Below are positions 11,636 through 22,146 of a DNA stretch of 64,000 bases, piece by piece. Source of the DNA: Siphonodentalium dalli (taxonomy: Eukaryota; Mollusca; Scaphopoda; Gadilida; Siphonodentaliidae); assembly GCA_032622095.1 (NCBI GenBank), contig CP136066.1:172917164-172981163 (forward strand), written 5' to 3'. The position numbers were made by a program, and so were the translations under genes. Positions within the stretch are counted from its first letter, which is position 1, and every line of letters begins with the position of its first letter. The notes beneath the pieces are model-generated. The model searched no databases, was not told where the DNA came from, and worked only from the letters and a program-made list of their open reading frames with translations.

Positions 11636-12345
11636 CGCCTCTCTCTCCCCCTCTATCTCTCTCCCTCCATCTCTCCCTCTCTCTCCCTCCCTCTCTCCCT
11701 CTCTATATCCATCTCTCCCTCTCTCTCTCTCTCAATCTCTCTCACTCTCTCTCATTCGCACTCTCCCTCTCTCGCTTCTTCGTCCTCTCTCTCACTCTCT
11801 CTCTCACTATCTCTCCTTCATCCTCTCTCTCACTCACTCTCCTGTGCCCTCTCTCTCACTATCTCTCCCACTCGCCCCCCCCCCACCCTTCGTTCTTTCT
11901 CTCACTCTCTCGCTCTCACTTTCTCTCCCCGTCTCTCACACTCTCTCCTTCGTCCTCTCTCTCACTCTCTCTTCTTCATCATCTCCCTCACCCTCGCTCT
12001 CTCTCTCTCTCGTTCGTCCTCTCTCTCACTATCACTCTCATTCGCCCCCTCTCTCTCTCTCCTTCGTCCTCTCTCTCACTCTCTCTCCCCTTCGTTCGTC
12101 CTCTCTCTCACTCTATCTCCTTCGTCCTCTCCATCTCATTCGTCCTCTCTCTCTCTCCTTCGTCCTCTTTCTCTCTATCTCTCACTCTCTCTCTCTCCAC
12201 TCCTTCGTCCTCTCTCTTTCTCTCTCTCTCTCTCCTCGTCGTCTCAATAGCTCTCTCACGCTCTCTCTCTATCTCTCTCTCGCCCTCTTTCTCCCCTTGC
12301 ACCCTCTCTCGCATTATCTGGCTATCTCTTCTCCTCAGTCTCTCT
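11636..12345 (+). repeat. Polypyrimidine (CT)n block, about 710 bp
   Basis: Nearly pure pyrimidine on this strand. (CT)n and CTCC runs are interspersed with recurrent 'ccttcgtcctctctctcac' variants, so it is partly a degenerate minisatellite. Long open frames of Ser/Leu/Pro repeats run through it in all three plus frames and are artefacts of composition. It faces the GA-rich array at 12731-13830 across about 400 bp. Confidence 0.95.
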
Positions 12346-12361
12346 TTATGTGTAAATGATT

Positions 12362-12575
12362 CTACGGAACCAAGTTACGTAGAAATTGCCAGAATAGTGT
12401 ATGGTGGGATAGCACCCCACGCGTATTTTTACGGTTGTCCGTAATATTTTGACGATTGGCCGTAATATTACGTATCCATATTTACGGTTGTCCGTAATAT
12501 TACGGAACATGGTTCTGGCAGCACTTTTCCGGAACCTTGTTCCGTAAAATAACGGAATATTTTTAGCAGTGCATG
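12362..12575. repeat. Local repeats of acggttgtccgtaatatt
   Basis: Three close copies of a ~40-bp unit containing 'acggttgtccgtaatatt' or 'cgattggccgtaatatta'. They are flanked by imperfect inverted sequence: 'acggaaccaagttacg' near 12364 and 'ggaaccttgttccgta' near 12532. Possibly a degraded small TIR element. Confidence 0.5.
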
Positions 12576-12730
12576 TTAACACTGATACGCTTCCAACTCT
12601 CGTTAATTTTTAACGATGTTCTCGTAGCCGAGGTGATAGATTATTTCGTGGATAAGATCATCACAGCCTGTGCAATAGACGAGGTTGGCGCGGATTCTAA
12701 CCCGAACATGGGCAAAAATCGAGAATTTTT

Positions 12731-13384
12731 TTAAGCAGGTATATTTGAAGCAATGCACACTCTTACCAGTGATATCACTGCTCATACTGGGTCCGTGCTT
12801 CCATAATGTGTGGCAAGCAAAAGAATGAGCGAGTGGGAGAGAGAGAGAGAGAGAGGCGGAGAGAGGGAGAGAGAGAGGAGAGAGAGAGGGAGGGGGAGAG
12901 AGAGAGATAGAGAGAGAATTTGTTTAAGCGGGTATATTTGAAGCAATGCACACTCTTACCAGTGATATCACTGCTCATACTGAGTCCGTGCTTCCATAAT
13001 GTGTGGCAAGCAAAAGAATGAGCGAGTGCATGTGGGGCGAGAGAGAGAGAGGCGGAGAGAGGAGAGAGAGAGGGAAGGGAGAGACAGAGAGAGAGGCGGA
13101 GAGAGGGAGAGAGAGTGGAGAGAGAGAGGGAGAGAGAGAGAGAGAGAGAATTTTTTTAAGCGGGTATATTTGAAGCAATGCACACTCTTACCAGTGATAT
13201 CACTGCTCATACTGAGTCCGTGCTTCCATAATGTGTGGCAAGCAAAAGAATGAGCGAGTGGGGGGAGAGAGAGAGAGGGAGAGAGAGAGAGGCGGAGTGA
13301 GGAAGAGAGAGAGAGATAGGAGAGAGAGGGAGAGGGAGAGACAGAGAGAGGCGGAGAGAGTGAGAGAGAGAGAGTGGAGAGAGA

Positions 13385-13423
<39 letters not shown>

Positions 13424-13830
13424 TTTTAAAGCGGGTATATTTGAAGCAATGCACACTCTTACCAGTGATATCACTGCTCATACTGAGTCCGTGCTTCCAT
13501 AATGTGTGGCAAGCAAAGAGGGAGAGAGGGAGAGAGAGAGAGGGGGCGGAGAGAGGGAGAGAGAGAGAGATAGGAGAGAGAGAGGGAGAGAGAGGAGAGA
13601 GAGGGAGAGCGAGAGAGAGAGAGAGAGAGAGAATTTTTTTAAGCGGGTATATTTGAAGCAATGCACACTCTTACCAGTGATATCACTGCTCATACTGAGT
13701 CCGTGCTTCCATAATGTGTGGCAAGCAAAAGAATGAGCGAGTGGGGGGAGAGAGAGAGAGAGAGAGGCGGAGAGAGAGAGAGGTAGAGGGATGGATAGAT
13801 CGAGGGATGGATAGAAGGAGAGAGCATCTA
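12731..13830 (+). repeat. Composite minisatellite: five ~108-bp cores alternating with (GA)n
   Basis: A conserved core begins 'aagcgggtatatttgaagca', continues through 'ccagtgatatcactgctcat', and ends 'gtggcaagcaaaagaatgag'. It starts near 12734, 12926, 13158, 13429 and 13641. Each core is followed by a purine-only (GA)n/GGA tract of variable length, giving periods of about 192, 232, 271 and 212 bp. Cores 2-5 are nearly identical; the first is slightly diverged. Reading frames over it are repeat shadows. Confidence 0.95.
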
Positions 13831-15360
13831 CAAGCTGCAGTGGGATTAATGTGCACGATTCTATTTTATCAGGAAATGTTCACGGCTACCGAACTATCAT
13901 TTTAATATAGTGCAATAATTAGATGAGCATATATATAGTACTAAAGTTGTGATTTGGCAGGAACCGTTTTAATGAGTCATTTATTCTGATGTAGATGAAC
14001 CTATTGCGCGCAATATATCACGAAACAACAATAGTTTTTGTCGTTAGCACGTTTTTAACACATGGGCAAAGTGTTGATAGCAAGATATATTAACACGGTG
14101 CCAGGTGATTCCAATGATCGTGATAAGCTAATAATGAATGGCGGTTAATATCCCGGGTATTATAGACATGACTAAGACACACACAGGGGTGATCCTTAAA
14201 AAACATCTCGGAATCATCACAGACTGACTCATCTTGATATATAATTATGTTACAACCCTCCCCTAGATTCGAACAGAAATTCAATTTAAAGCATGTTCGG
14301 GCTTTAAATGAAACCCCTCTGAAACTAATCCTATAATTATAAATATGGCACCGATTTTATTTGGCATTTTATGTGGTTTCTCTCCGTTTAGCAGACCCAA
14401 ATCCCAAATAAAGATGCATTCAAGTCCCATAAGAAGACTTAATACATATGAAGATTAGAATCAAGAAAATTAATGGCAAATGTTCAGACATTTCGCGACA
14501 ATTTCAATTTTATTGAACAAGGCAAACATCTGACCACTGAAAGGGGTTCCTGACGTGGATTTGGCCCTTATAAATATGTCCACTGGTATCCCCGTGATAT
14601 CAGCAGGGAAATACCATGGTAATCACACGATAAACCCCTGTATATAGACATTGTAAAAGGGTGCATATGCCCATATAAATCACTGGTGTCAAAGAAAAAA
14701 ACCAGGGTAAACTCAGGTATAAATATATATAGTACCCGGGTGTTTTGGTTTATCATCGTACGGTGAAAATAGCTACCCACAGCCGATTCGTTTACCCTGG
14801 CTAGAGTATGATAGTACATGCTTATTGACTTGAATGTCGACTCGCAAAAGTACTGATAATAGTTGCTAGTCAATGCCCGAAGTATATATATGTTAGTGTG
14901 CCTGTCATTTGCAGAATGAGGTCCCCAGAGGGTGAATTTAGTTATGCTAGCCCACGTAATAGTGTATGGACGTGGAATAAAGGCATTCCTGTTACCTTTG
15001 TAATGAACTGATACAAATTTAGTTTTTTGTATAAATCAGCCATCTCATTAGGAAATCAACTCACATGAGGGCCCAATATAAGTGTCCAACTTGCTGATGG
15101 ATATAGTGTTCTTTCTTCACAATAGAGACATAATCATACTAATAATTGATGCAGCACTGTACGCACAGCTATAGTACACACGTAAGTGATATAGTTGAAA
15201 TATATTGATGTGTCCTAATTAATATATGATAAATATGTTAATTGGAAATAAATTTGCATCACTGGTTGTTTCCGACCTTGAATCCCTGCATGTATCTGGA
15301 ACTTTTTTACGCCTTCCCACTGTGAATGCAACTGATTATCAAGAGTCCCACACTCTTTAT
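13831..15360. other. No gene; one repeat fragment
   Basis: Low-copy AT-rich sequence. 14911-14956 is a single arm of fold-back F1 (gcagaatgaggtccccagag...). Nothing else was recognised. Confidence 0.45.
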
Positions 15361-15822
15361 ATATGTGACCCGCCATATCAAATCCAGTCGGAAGTCGGGA
15401 TTGTTTTACCCTGTGCCAATGCATTCTCTTATATATGCGAGTCGACCATAGGTCGCCTCGCATATATAAGAGAATGCATTGGCCTAACAATTTTTTATCA
15501 TTTTAAAAAAATAAATGTTTCTTACAATTTTTAGGACATAAAATAAAAAACATCCATTACCCTGCAGTGAGCCCCACACATATATAGAAGCATATAGAAG
15601 AGTGTCGTCTGCTCATGTTTGTCTGGGGCTCTGTATGGGTGAAATTATAAAATTGTTAAAGAATACAAGAAAAAATTATTAAAATTGTAAAAAATTGTTA
15701 GGCCAATGCATTCTCTTATATATGCGAGGCGACCTATGGTCGACTCGCATATATAAGAGAATGCATTGGCACAGGGTAAAAAAATCCCGACTTACGACTG
15801 GATTTGATATGGCGGATCACAT
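15361..15822. repeat. Double palindrome (fold-back FB, copy 1)
   Basis: A palindrome made of palindromes. P1 (15415-15483) and P2 (15702-15770) are each 69-bp near-perfect palindromes starting gccaatgcattctcttatat. They are reverse complements of one another and together with flanking arms form a 462-bp inverted repeat. The core CCCTGTG...CACAGGG spans 15409-15776. Outside it, the arms continue through 'ccgccatatcaaatccagtc' and its reverse complement. A second core copy is at 28010-28240 inside another element, and a decayed one at 26815-26957. Confidence 0.92.
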
Positions 15823-16329
15823 ATAGCAAATGCGAATTACAATTTCTCTATATCATATATAAATAAATGTTGCTCCATTTGGCTCGTCATACATTACCAG
15901 TCGAAGCTCGAATGAGCCATGTACGTTTAAATCACCCCCCCCCCCCGCCACGTCCCCGTATAAGCGCCTGTTGTTGTTCTCGGGAGTATACACACTGATG
16001 GAATCCCCGTGGACTGTTGTACGGCTTCCTCATCCTAATGACCCATATTCATAACCGATATTTGTCGACCATCACAAAGCAATAGAAACAAATTTGTTTT
16101 GATCGAAGCATCAGGCCGGAGTCGTCTTTTTATCTTCCCGATAAAACAAAAGCCATTATGACAATCTGCAGATGATTGCCTCCCATTAAGGGATAGTAAT
16201 TCGCGCCGTATAGTTGCTGTCTGACGTATGTATACGCACAATTTGACCCTATGTACGCCGCATGGTACACACATTAGTATTATCACGTCGATATTACAAT
16301 GGTCATGCATTTGCTGCAAAAATATAGGG

Positions 16330-16870
16330 AATCAAATAAACCTTATTTGGTTCTTCAGACTGTTTCAATAGCAGAACCAATATAGTCTGTTATTCGTGGC
16401 CAAGAACCACTTGGTTCGTCGTTGGAATGGTGGGGAACCTAACCCAGATTATACGCCGAATATTCAGCATATAGAACCAAATAATCAGTTTGTTCTTCGT
16501 TGGAATGGTGGGGAATTTAAATTTAGATCCAATTGATTCTACGCCGAATTAAGCTTAGAACCAACGAATCAGTTGGTTCTTTGTGGAACCATGCGCTCTG
16601 AAGCAACCGGTTCTTGGCATACAAAGAATCATATTAGAAATATAGGCTCAAAAATGTGTCTCAATAGAAATAACCAAACGAAGAACCAAAATTGTCATCA
16701 GGAACAACATTGTTTTGGTTCTACAACAGTTTTAATTACTACAGTTATTACAAACTATCTCAATGGCGGAACCAAATGAACTAGTTGGTTGGTTCCAGGT
16801 TATGTTCTTTACCAGGACCGAGTGTTTGGTTCTTCGTGAAGTACAGAAGCTTTCGGAGAGATTCTAAGAT
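16330..16870. repeat. Block dense in AGAACCAA / TTGGTTCT motifs
   Basis: Both orientations of 'agaaccaa' recur many times. Two adjacent ~108-bp subunits share 'gttggaatggtggggaa' and 'acgccgaat'. The motif continues into the direct repeat that follows. It resembles a degenerate array of short inverted repeats. Confidence 0.6.
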
Positions 16871-17367
16871 CCATCTTGTTCCAGAATACGTACATATACG
16901 CGGGATTGAATCAATCAATACTACAATTGGTGATTGGAGTGTTGTGTGGAATTATGCTAGCAGTTCTTGGGACCGAACGGGACAAAAAAAAAGAACGTAA
17001 TATTTTTAACCTCTAAAATGTATTAAAAATTTTGTCTTCTTTTAATATTGCTCAGATTCTACATACAATGAAGATGATGGTATGTGAAATTCAAGATTTT
17101 CGGCAGATAAATCCAGAGATATTCTTTGTTGAAAATCTCTTGCCATTTTTGGCTGGATTTATGCAAAACGTGCGTCTCTCCTTAACTTCTCCTGGACGAA
17201 CTGTCAACAGTCTGAAGGTTTGTGTTGGTCAGACTCGGTGGGATACAGTTATGTATGATACAAGTTAAAATGGCTCGGTGGAATATAATAAATGTAGAAC
17301 ACGTCTTGTGACTCTTAATTGTCGTTGACTGCGCAGTATAGTGCTCAGTGACTTGGTTGTTATACAC
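16696..17367 (+). repeat. Direct repeat D, copy 1
   Basis: Matches 18621-19325 along its length. Shared sequence includes 'ggaacaacattgttttggtt', 'gattggagtgttgtgtggaa', 'ctcagattctacatacaatg' and 'cgttgactgcgcagtatagt'. About 670 bp, 1.9 kb apart, same orientation. Both copies keep a short protein-like frame around 16900 and 18850. In copy 2 the frame ends at a consensus-like donor, here altered to 'gatgatggtatgtg'. No function assigned. Confidence 0.85.
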
Positions 17368-17419
17368 TCCGCTTCGCGCCATGAACTACACATGCACACC
17401 CACTGGGAACTATACCGAC

Positions 17420-17519
17420 CACAGGTCCCCAAAAAAAATTGACCCCACCCCCAATAGTACTTAATTCTATAGGATTAAGTACAATTGGGGGTGGGGTCAT
17501 TTTTTTGGGGGGACCTGTG
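17420..17519. mobile_element. 100-bp fold-back MITE with exact 8-bp target duplication
   Basis: One near-perfect palindrome starting CACAGGTCC and ending GGACCTGTG, with 'gaccccacccccaat' in each arm and almost no loop. ATACCGAC at 17412-17419 is repeated at 17520-17527. The 8-bp duplication suggests a hAT- or P-type transposase. No coding. Confidence 0.9.
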
Positions 17520-17529
17520 ATACCGACGT

Positions 17530-18320
17530 GTTCAACTCCAAGCCATGCTCTATATATATATTAGATAAACGTGAGAAAATATATATATACACTATTTATA
17601 AATTAGAACGCTCCGGTGCGTTGTTCCAAAATATTTCAACTTACACAAACAGTAAATATATGTATACGTGTACATAAATAAAACACACAATGAAAACAAT
17701 CATACACAGGAAGTATTTCCGAAGAATATATTATCCGTATATAAGTGTTTAACGTTTTTGTCGACCTGTTTTCATCCAGGAACATGATAATACAAACAAC
17801 AATAATAGGTTTAGTTTGAGACGACAATATGTGCCGATTTCAGGTAATAAATTTGTGACCTCAAATTTCATAAATGTATTATATCACGATAGTCAAATAA
17901 CGCAGCATAGCAAAACATATATAAATTGCTAACTTGGGAAAGGTGATGAGTTTTCTGTATGAGTCTCGAATCAAAATAACACATAAATTTAATCGTGTTC
18001 AGCAGTATAGGTATAAAATGTGGATTTATGAGATAGCTGAGCCACTAATTCATTACGAGTAAATTATGGCATCCTTAAACAGTAATTACCATCTCCGAAT
18101 CACGCCGAGAGAAGCTTCGATCTAAGTGTCTATGAGAGGATACGTAAATTAGCAGCCAGTATACAGGACTATGAAGTACAGAAGTACAGAGATCTATACA
18201 TTCGGCGAGGATACGAGAAAGTATAGGCAAAACTTCCATTCAGATTAAACGGCCGATATAACTGCATGATGAGGAATTCAAGTTCATGGTCGAAGTTCGA
18301 AACGCAACCAGTGTTTCCAT
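17530..18320. other. No gene recognised
   Basis: AT-rich, low copy. Short open frames only. Confidence 0.4.
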
Positions 18321-18327
18321 TCAGATT

Positions 18328-18403
18328 AACCCTTTATATACTAAATGGATTCTTCCACCAATTATAATAGTATACATTGGATTAGTCTATTATTCATTAA
18401 TAT
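18328..18403 (+). repeat. Short repeat beginning ttaaccctttatatactaaa, copy 1
   Basis: About 76 bp shared with 29801-29876: actaaatgg, then an aattataatag/cag run, then 'tatattgga...ggtctatta'. TTAACCCT resembles piggyBac-type ends, but no opposite end was found at either site. Confidence 0.55.
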
Positions 18404-18476
18404 ATGTGAGCAGACGTCCAGCCTGTTCTCTCAAAAACCCGTGCATTATGTTCATAATAGAACTTGTTTTAGGTAG

Positions 18477-18581
18477 ATAATCTGCTTAGAATCGCCTCAT
18501 TTGAGTCCATAATGTGCTGAAAATGAGAAACTTTTAGTCACATTATACCGACTCATAATGAGGCGATTCTAAGCAGATTAT
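18477..18581. repeat. 105-bp fold-back element
   Basis: ATAATCTGCTTAGAATCGCC is followed, 22 bp after its 40-bp arm ends, by the reverse complement ending GGCGATTCTAAGCAGATTAT. No clear target duplication. It sits just upstream of direct repeat copy 2. Confidence 0.85.
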
Positions 18582-18620
18582 GTGCGGACAATGACACAAA
18601 TAAGCCAACTCACGAATTTT

Positions 18621-19325
18621 CATCAGGAACAACATTGTTTTGGTTCTACAACCGTTTTATCATTACTACAGTTATTACAAACTATCTCAATGGCGGAACC
18701 AAATGAGCTAGTTGGTTAGTTCCAGATTATGTGTGCATGGTTGGTTCCAGATTATGTGCTTTACCAGGACCGAGTGTTTTGGTTCTTCCTGAACAACATA
18801 AGCTTTCGGAGAGATTATAAGAACCAAATTGTTCCCGAATTCGTACATATACGCGGGATTGAATCAACCTACTACAATTGGTGATTGGAGTGTTGTGTGG
18901 AATTATTCTAGCAGTTCTTGGGACCGAAAGGGACAAAAAAAGAAACTAATATCTTCAACCTCTAAAATGTATTCAAATCCTTTATTTTTGTCATCTCTTA
19001 ATAATTGCTCAGATTCTACATACAATGAAGATGATGGTAAGTTAAATTCAAGAGTTTTCGCCTGATAGATCCAGAGAAATTCTTTGTTGAAAATCTATTG
19101 CCATTTTGGCTGGATTTACGCAAAACGTGCGTCTTCCCCTTAACTTCTCATGGACGAACTGTCAACAGTCTAGATGTTATGTTGGTGCCGACTTGGTGGG
19201 ATACAGTTATGCATGCTACAAGTTCAAATTGTTATGTGAAATATAATAAATGTTGAACACGTCTTGTGACTCTTAATTGTCGTTGACTGCGCAGTATAGT
19301 GCTCAGTGATTTGATTGTAATACAC
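18621..19325 (+). repeat. Direct repeat D, copy 2
   Basis: Homologue of 16696-17367, carrying a ~30-bp duplication near 18720-18755 that copy 1 lacks. A frame at 18829-19065 reads through the repeat; it includes residues TTIGDWSVVWNYSSSSWD and ends near 'gatgatggtaagtt', a good splice-donor match. This may be a duplicated gene fragment. No family recognised. Confidence 0.8.
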
Positions 19326-19329
19326 CAAT

Positions 19330-20300
19330 CTCTACCAGAGCGCACAGTCATACTTCCTTTCTAACTCTGTCACCGGCTGCATGGGTACTAGTTCCGCGAG
19401 GATATGTTGAGACGTCAGCCAGACGAAAAGATAATTCAAAATAATACAGAAGAATTCATATCCATTGGTGGTAAATGTTTAGGTAATAAGTTCAACACAT
19501 AATCTATGCAACATCGAGTGTGATTTGTCAGCAATAGACAATCTATTTAGTCCTGATCTGATAGCTAACCATGTTCAGAAGTCAAAACTGAAATTTTCGC
19601 AGTCAAATGTCCATTTTCTCAAACAAAGAGCAAATTCTTGCAGATCAATTATAGTTTAGAATCCACTTAGATTTAAATTGACCACACGAAAATAATTTTC
19701 ACCGGAGAAAGCCGTCTAAAATAACAAACAAAAAATAATGCAATCTAACATTTATTGCTATTAGGAACTTTTAATCATGTTTGATGGGATGTAGCTATGA
19801 ATCTGTTTTCATTTTACTGATATCATTTAATTTATTCTTCCTTGCAAACCATTCGAACCTCTAAAGTAAATTTAACCCAATTTCGAGGCGGTCGTTTTTG
19901 TTGATACGCAGACAGCAACGTCAAAAGGTGAAAGGTCATAGTCTTTAATTTTCAAGTCAAACGTCTCAAAAGGTGCCCATAGAGTAATAGAATATAGTTG
20001 AATTCATAGAAGCATTTCCCACGTTTTGATCCCAGAATGCAACATAAACTCACTATAAAATATAGAGTTTTTCCCCTTCCATTGAAAATAAGACTTTGCA
20101 GTAGTCCAGATGAAACTTAAGCACAGAAAACGCATCGGCACCTCAACAAAATGTATGTATTCAGATATATACATTAAACAAACGTCTATTGTTTCCTTTC
20201 CTTGTTGACAGTTTTGTTACAAATACTATTAAAATATAGATGATATGTTCGCATATAGCAAAATGAAATTTGGTTTTGAGCTCTTTGTCACATATATGTA
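19330..20300. other. No gene recognised
   Basis: Low-copy AT-rich sequence up to the left end of the 3.6-kb transposon. Confidence 0.4.
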
Positions 20301-20308
20301 ACCAAAGT

Positions 20309-20361
20309 CACGCTGGTCATCCGTGTAACGAGGACCCGGATAAGTAACGACGGACGCGACT
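20309..20361 (+). repeat. Left 53-bp terminal inverted repeat
   Basis: Contains gtaacgaggacccg and gtaacgacggacgcg. Identical over all 53 bases to the reverse complement of the right end; similarity stops abruptly inward. Confidence 0.93.
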
Positions 20362-20735
20362 AGTCCCTCATGCTTTCCACGAGCGATGACTTCAGGTAGG
20401 TACACACAGATCGTTATTATAATACCTTGTCGGTTTCAGCAGACGATTTTGTTCTATTATTATCGTTAACAATAGTTGGTTCTCCAATTACAACTTGTTA
20501 TGTCATGCTGGATTAGATATTTTAGCATCATTTGTGACACTAAACTATGAGGTTTCGATTTATTGAAGAAAATATGTTCAAATAACTAATGAAAATTCAG
20601 AAATACGAAACCTCCTCTCTAATATATGTTGTCATGCCGGATGATGTGTGTACCGTTCACATATATAACATACCGTAGACATTTCAGGATTGCTATAGAT
20701 GCAAGTAAAATGGACTTTTATTCGCGTTTCCAGCA

Positions 20736-20816
20736 ACTTTGGTAGTAACGAGGACCCGTTGAATTTTCTGTGGGAAAGTAACTGGACGCGAAAATTTGTA
20801 ACGACGGACGCGTTTT
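20736..20816 (+). promoter_or_regulatory. Left subterminal motif cluster
   Basis: Repeats the TIR words: agtaacgaggacccgtt, then aactggacgcg, then gtaacgacggacgcg, each separated by AT-rich spacer. The likely role is transposase binding. That is inferred from its placement about 400 bp inside the end and from a matching cluster at the other end. Confidence 0.6.
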
Positions 20817-21257
20817 TTTTCCCTCAGAAATATTTACCTTCACATGATATGTCATGGGCATATATGGTCATGTTTGAAAAACAATAAAGGTAAAATAATT
20901 AGGATATGTCCAATTAATAATTTTTGCACAACATATTGGGAAATATACTATAACACACCGGGGCGTGTCCTTGTCGTCTCCTTTGGGGCAGGTGATGCAT
21001 GTCGACCTGGATTTTTTCAACTGTACCCCATTGAAACAAACCAAACACTCCTAAAAGTTCTCAAAATTAAATTTGCATCCCATACATAAACAATAGCCAT
21101 GAATGAGACTTGTTATTTATAAATTCCTATTTTTCATTTGCAGGCGGGGAAATATTAGTGCCTATATATATATTGAAGGCGAATTCTTGGAAGTCGATGA
21201 CAGGGGTGCAGGACGTTTCGGCACCTGGACGTTTCGGCACCTGGTTTTCTGGACGTT

Positions 21258-21570
21258 TTGACACCTGCATTTTCTGCCAACGCCCATGGATTCTATCAGA
21301 TCGACGTCCACTGCACCGAGACAAGCAGACGAGATGACTACTATTCAGTGCTCCGAGACACAGACAAACGATGTACCATCGAACATCAGACTCGATCGAT
21401 TTGTCTTATCGAGGCTGGAATGTGGCAGGTCATTCGACAGCGTTTTCCGGGGTACCCGATTCAAGGTTGTGCTTTCCACTGGTCATAAGCCGTGTTCAAG
21501 ATGATTGACAATAACTATTCAAAGAATACAAAAAAAAAACAGAGAAGAAAACTCATTTATTCGCTCTGAC
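21258..21570 (+). pseudogene. MULE transposase fragment (broken)
   Basis: The plus-strand frame ending at 21488 reads EAGMWQVIRQRFPGYPIQGC followed by AFHWS. This matches the DDE-core signature of Mutator-like transposases: Asp/Glu-x-Ala...FP...I-x-GC-x-FH, then (Q)AV. The frame is stopped by TAA at the position where the family has Gln, and AVFKMIDN continues in the same frame after the stop. Upstream, SRRDDYYSVL resembles the family's S-x-x-K/R-x-x-x-Y-x-x-VL stretch, and the catalytic Asp before the Glu reads Leu-Ile. The domain is only about 75 residues here; the N-terminal and C-terminal parts of a normal 500-700-residue transposase are missing. Not functional. Confidence 0.75.
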
Positions 21571-22146
21571 AAATACTGTTTTCAAATAAGCGCTCTTTAT
21601 TTATACCATATCAGGAATAGACTAGCATGAAAGCGTCTGTCGGCTTGTATATCCACACCTGGAGACATTGCTACATGCATGTTCATAACATGTTGTGCTA
21701 AAAGTGCTATTCCGTTCAGTATTCGTTCCTTGTATGACTTGTACACTTTATACGTTCACCATCGTCACCATTCATTCCACCCAATGTTTGTTTTTGTTAC
21801 CATGTTACATGTTTTATCACATTTTAGTGAAATAAAGAATAAAAAAAAAAAAATTTGGTCTTTAATTTCGTTGGTCCAAAAATTAGCAGGTGCCGAAACA
21901 GCCAGCATTCGATGACAGCCTATAGCTCCCCGGTGACACCACCTTCTGGTAACCAGCAGTGCCACGAATGTGGAAGAAATATATAAACCTGCAATCATTA
22001 CGGCAACATTCATTTTCTCATATAAAAGACAAGCCAATGTCGTGTATAACTATTTTGTCATAAACGTTTCCGGTCGAGTGACGAATTCAGGGCTCACAGA
22101 TCTGGCCACCACCATAATGTTCTCTGCGAGAAGTGTGTGATACAGA

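Noticed and set aside
11482..12444. 320-residue open frame and overlapping frames of Ser/Leu/Pro repeats
   Set aside because: Translation of a CT-repeat block; open in several frames at once, which is compositional and not coding.
12968..13661. Long minus- and plus-strand frames with repeated SLSLSLS or ERERERE
   Set aside because: They follow the minisatellite period and the GA tracts; shadows of a tandem repeat.
12731..13830. CRISPR-like alternation of repeats and spacers
   Set aside because: The 'spacers' are GA microsatellite of varying length, the cores are ~108 bp, and the genome is animal.
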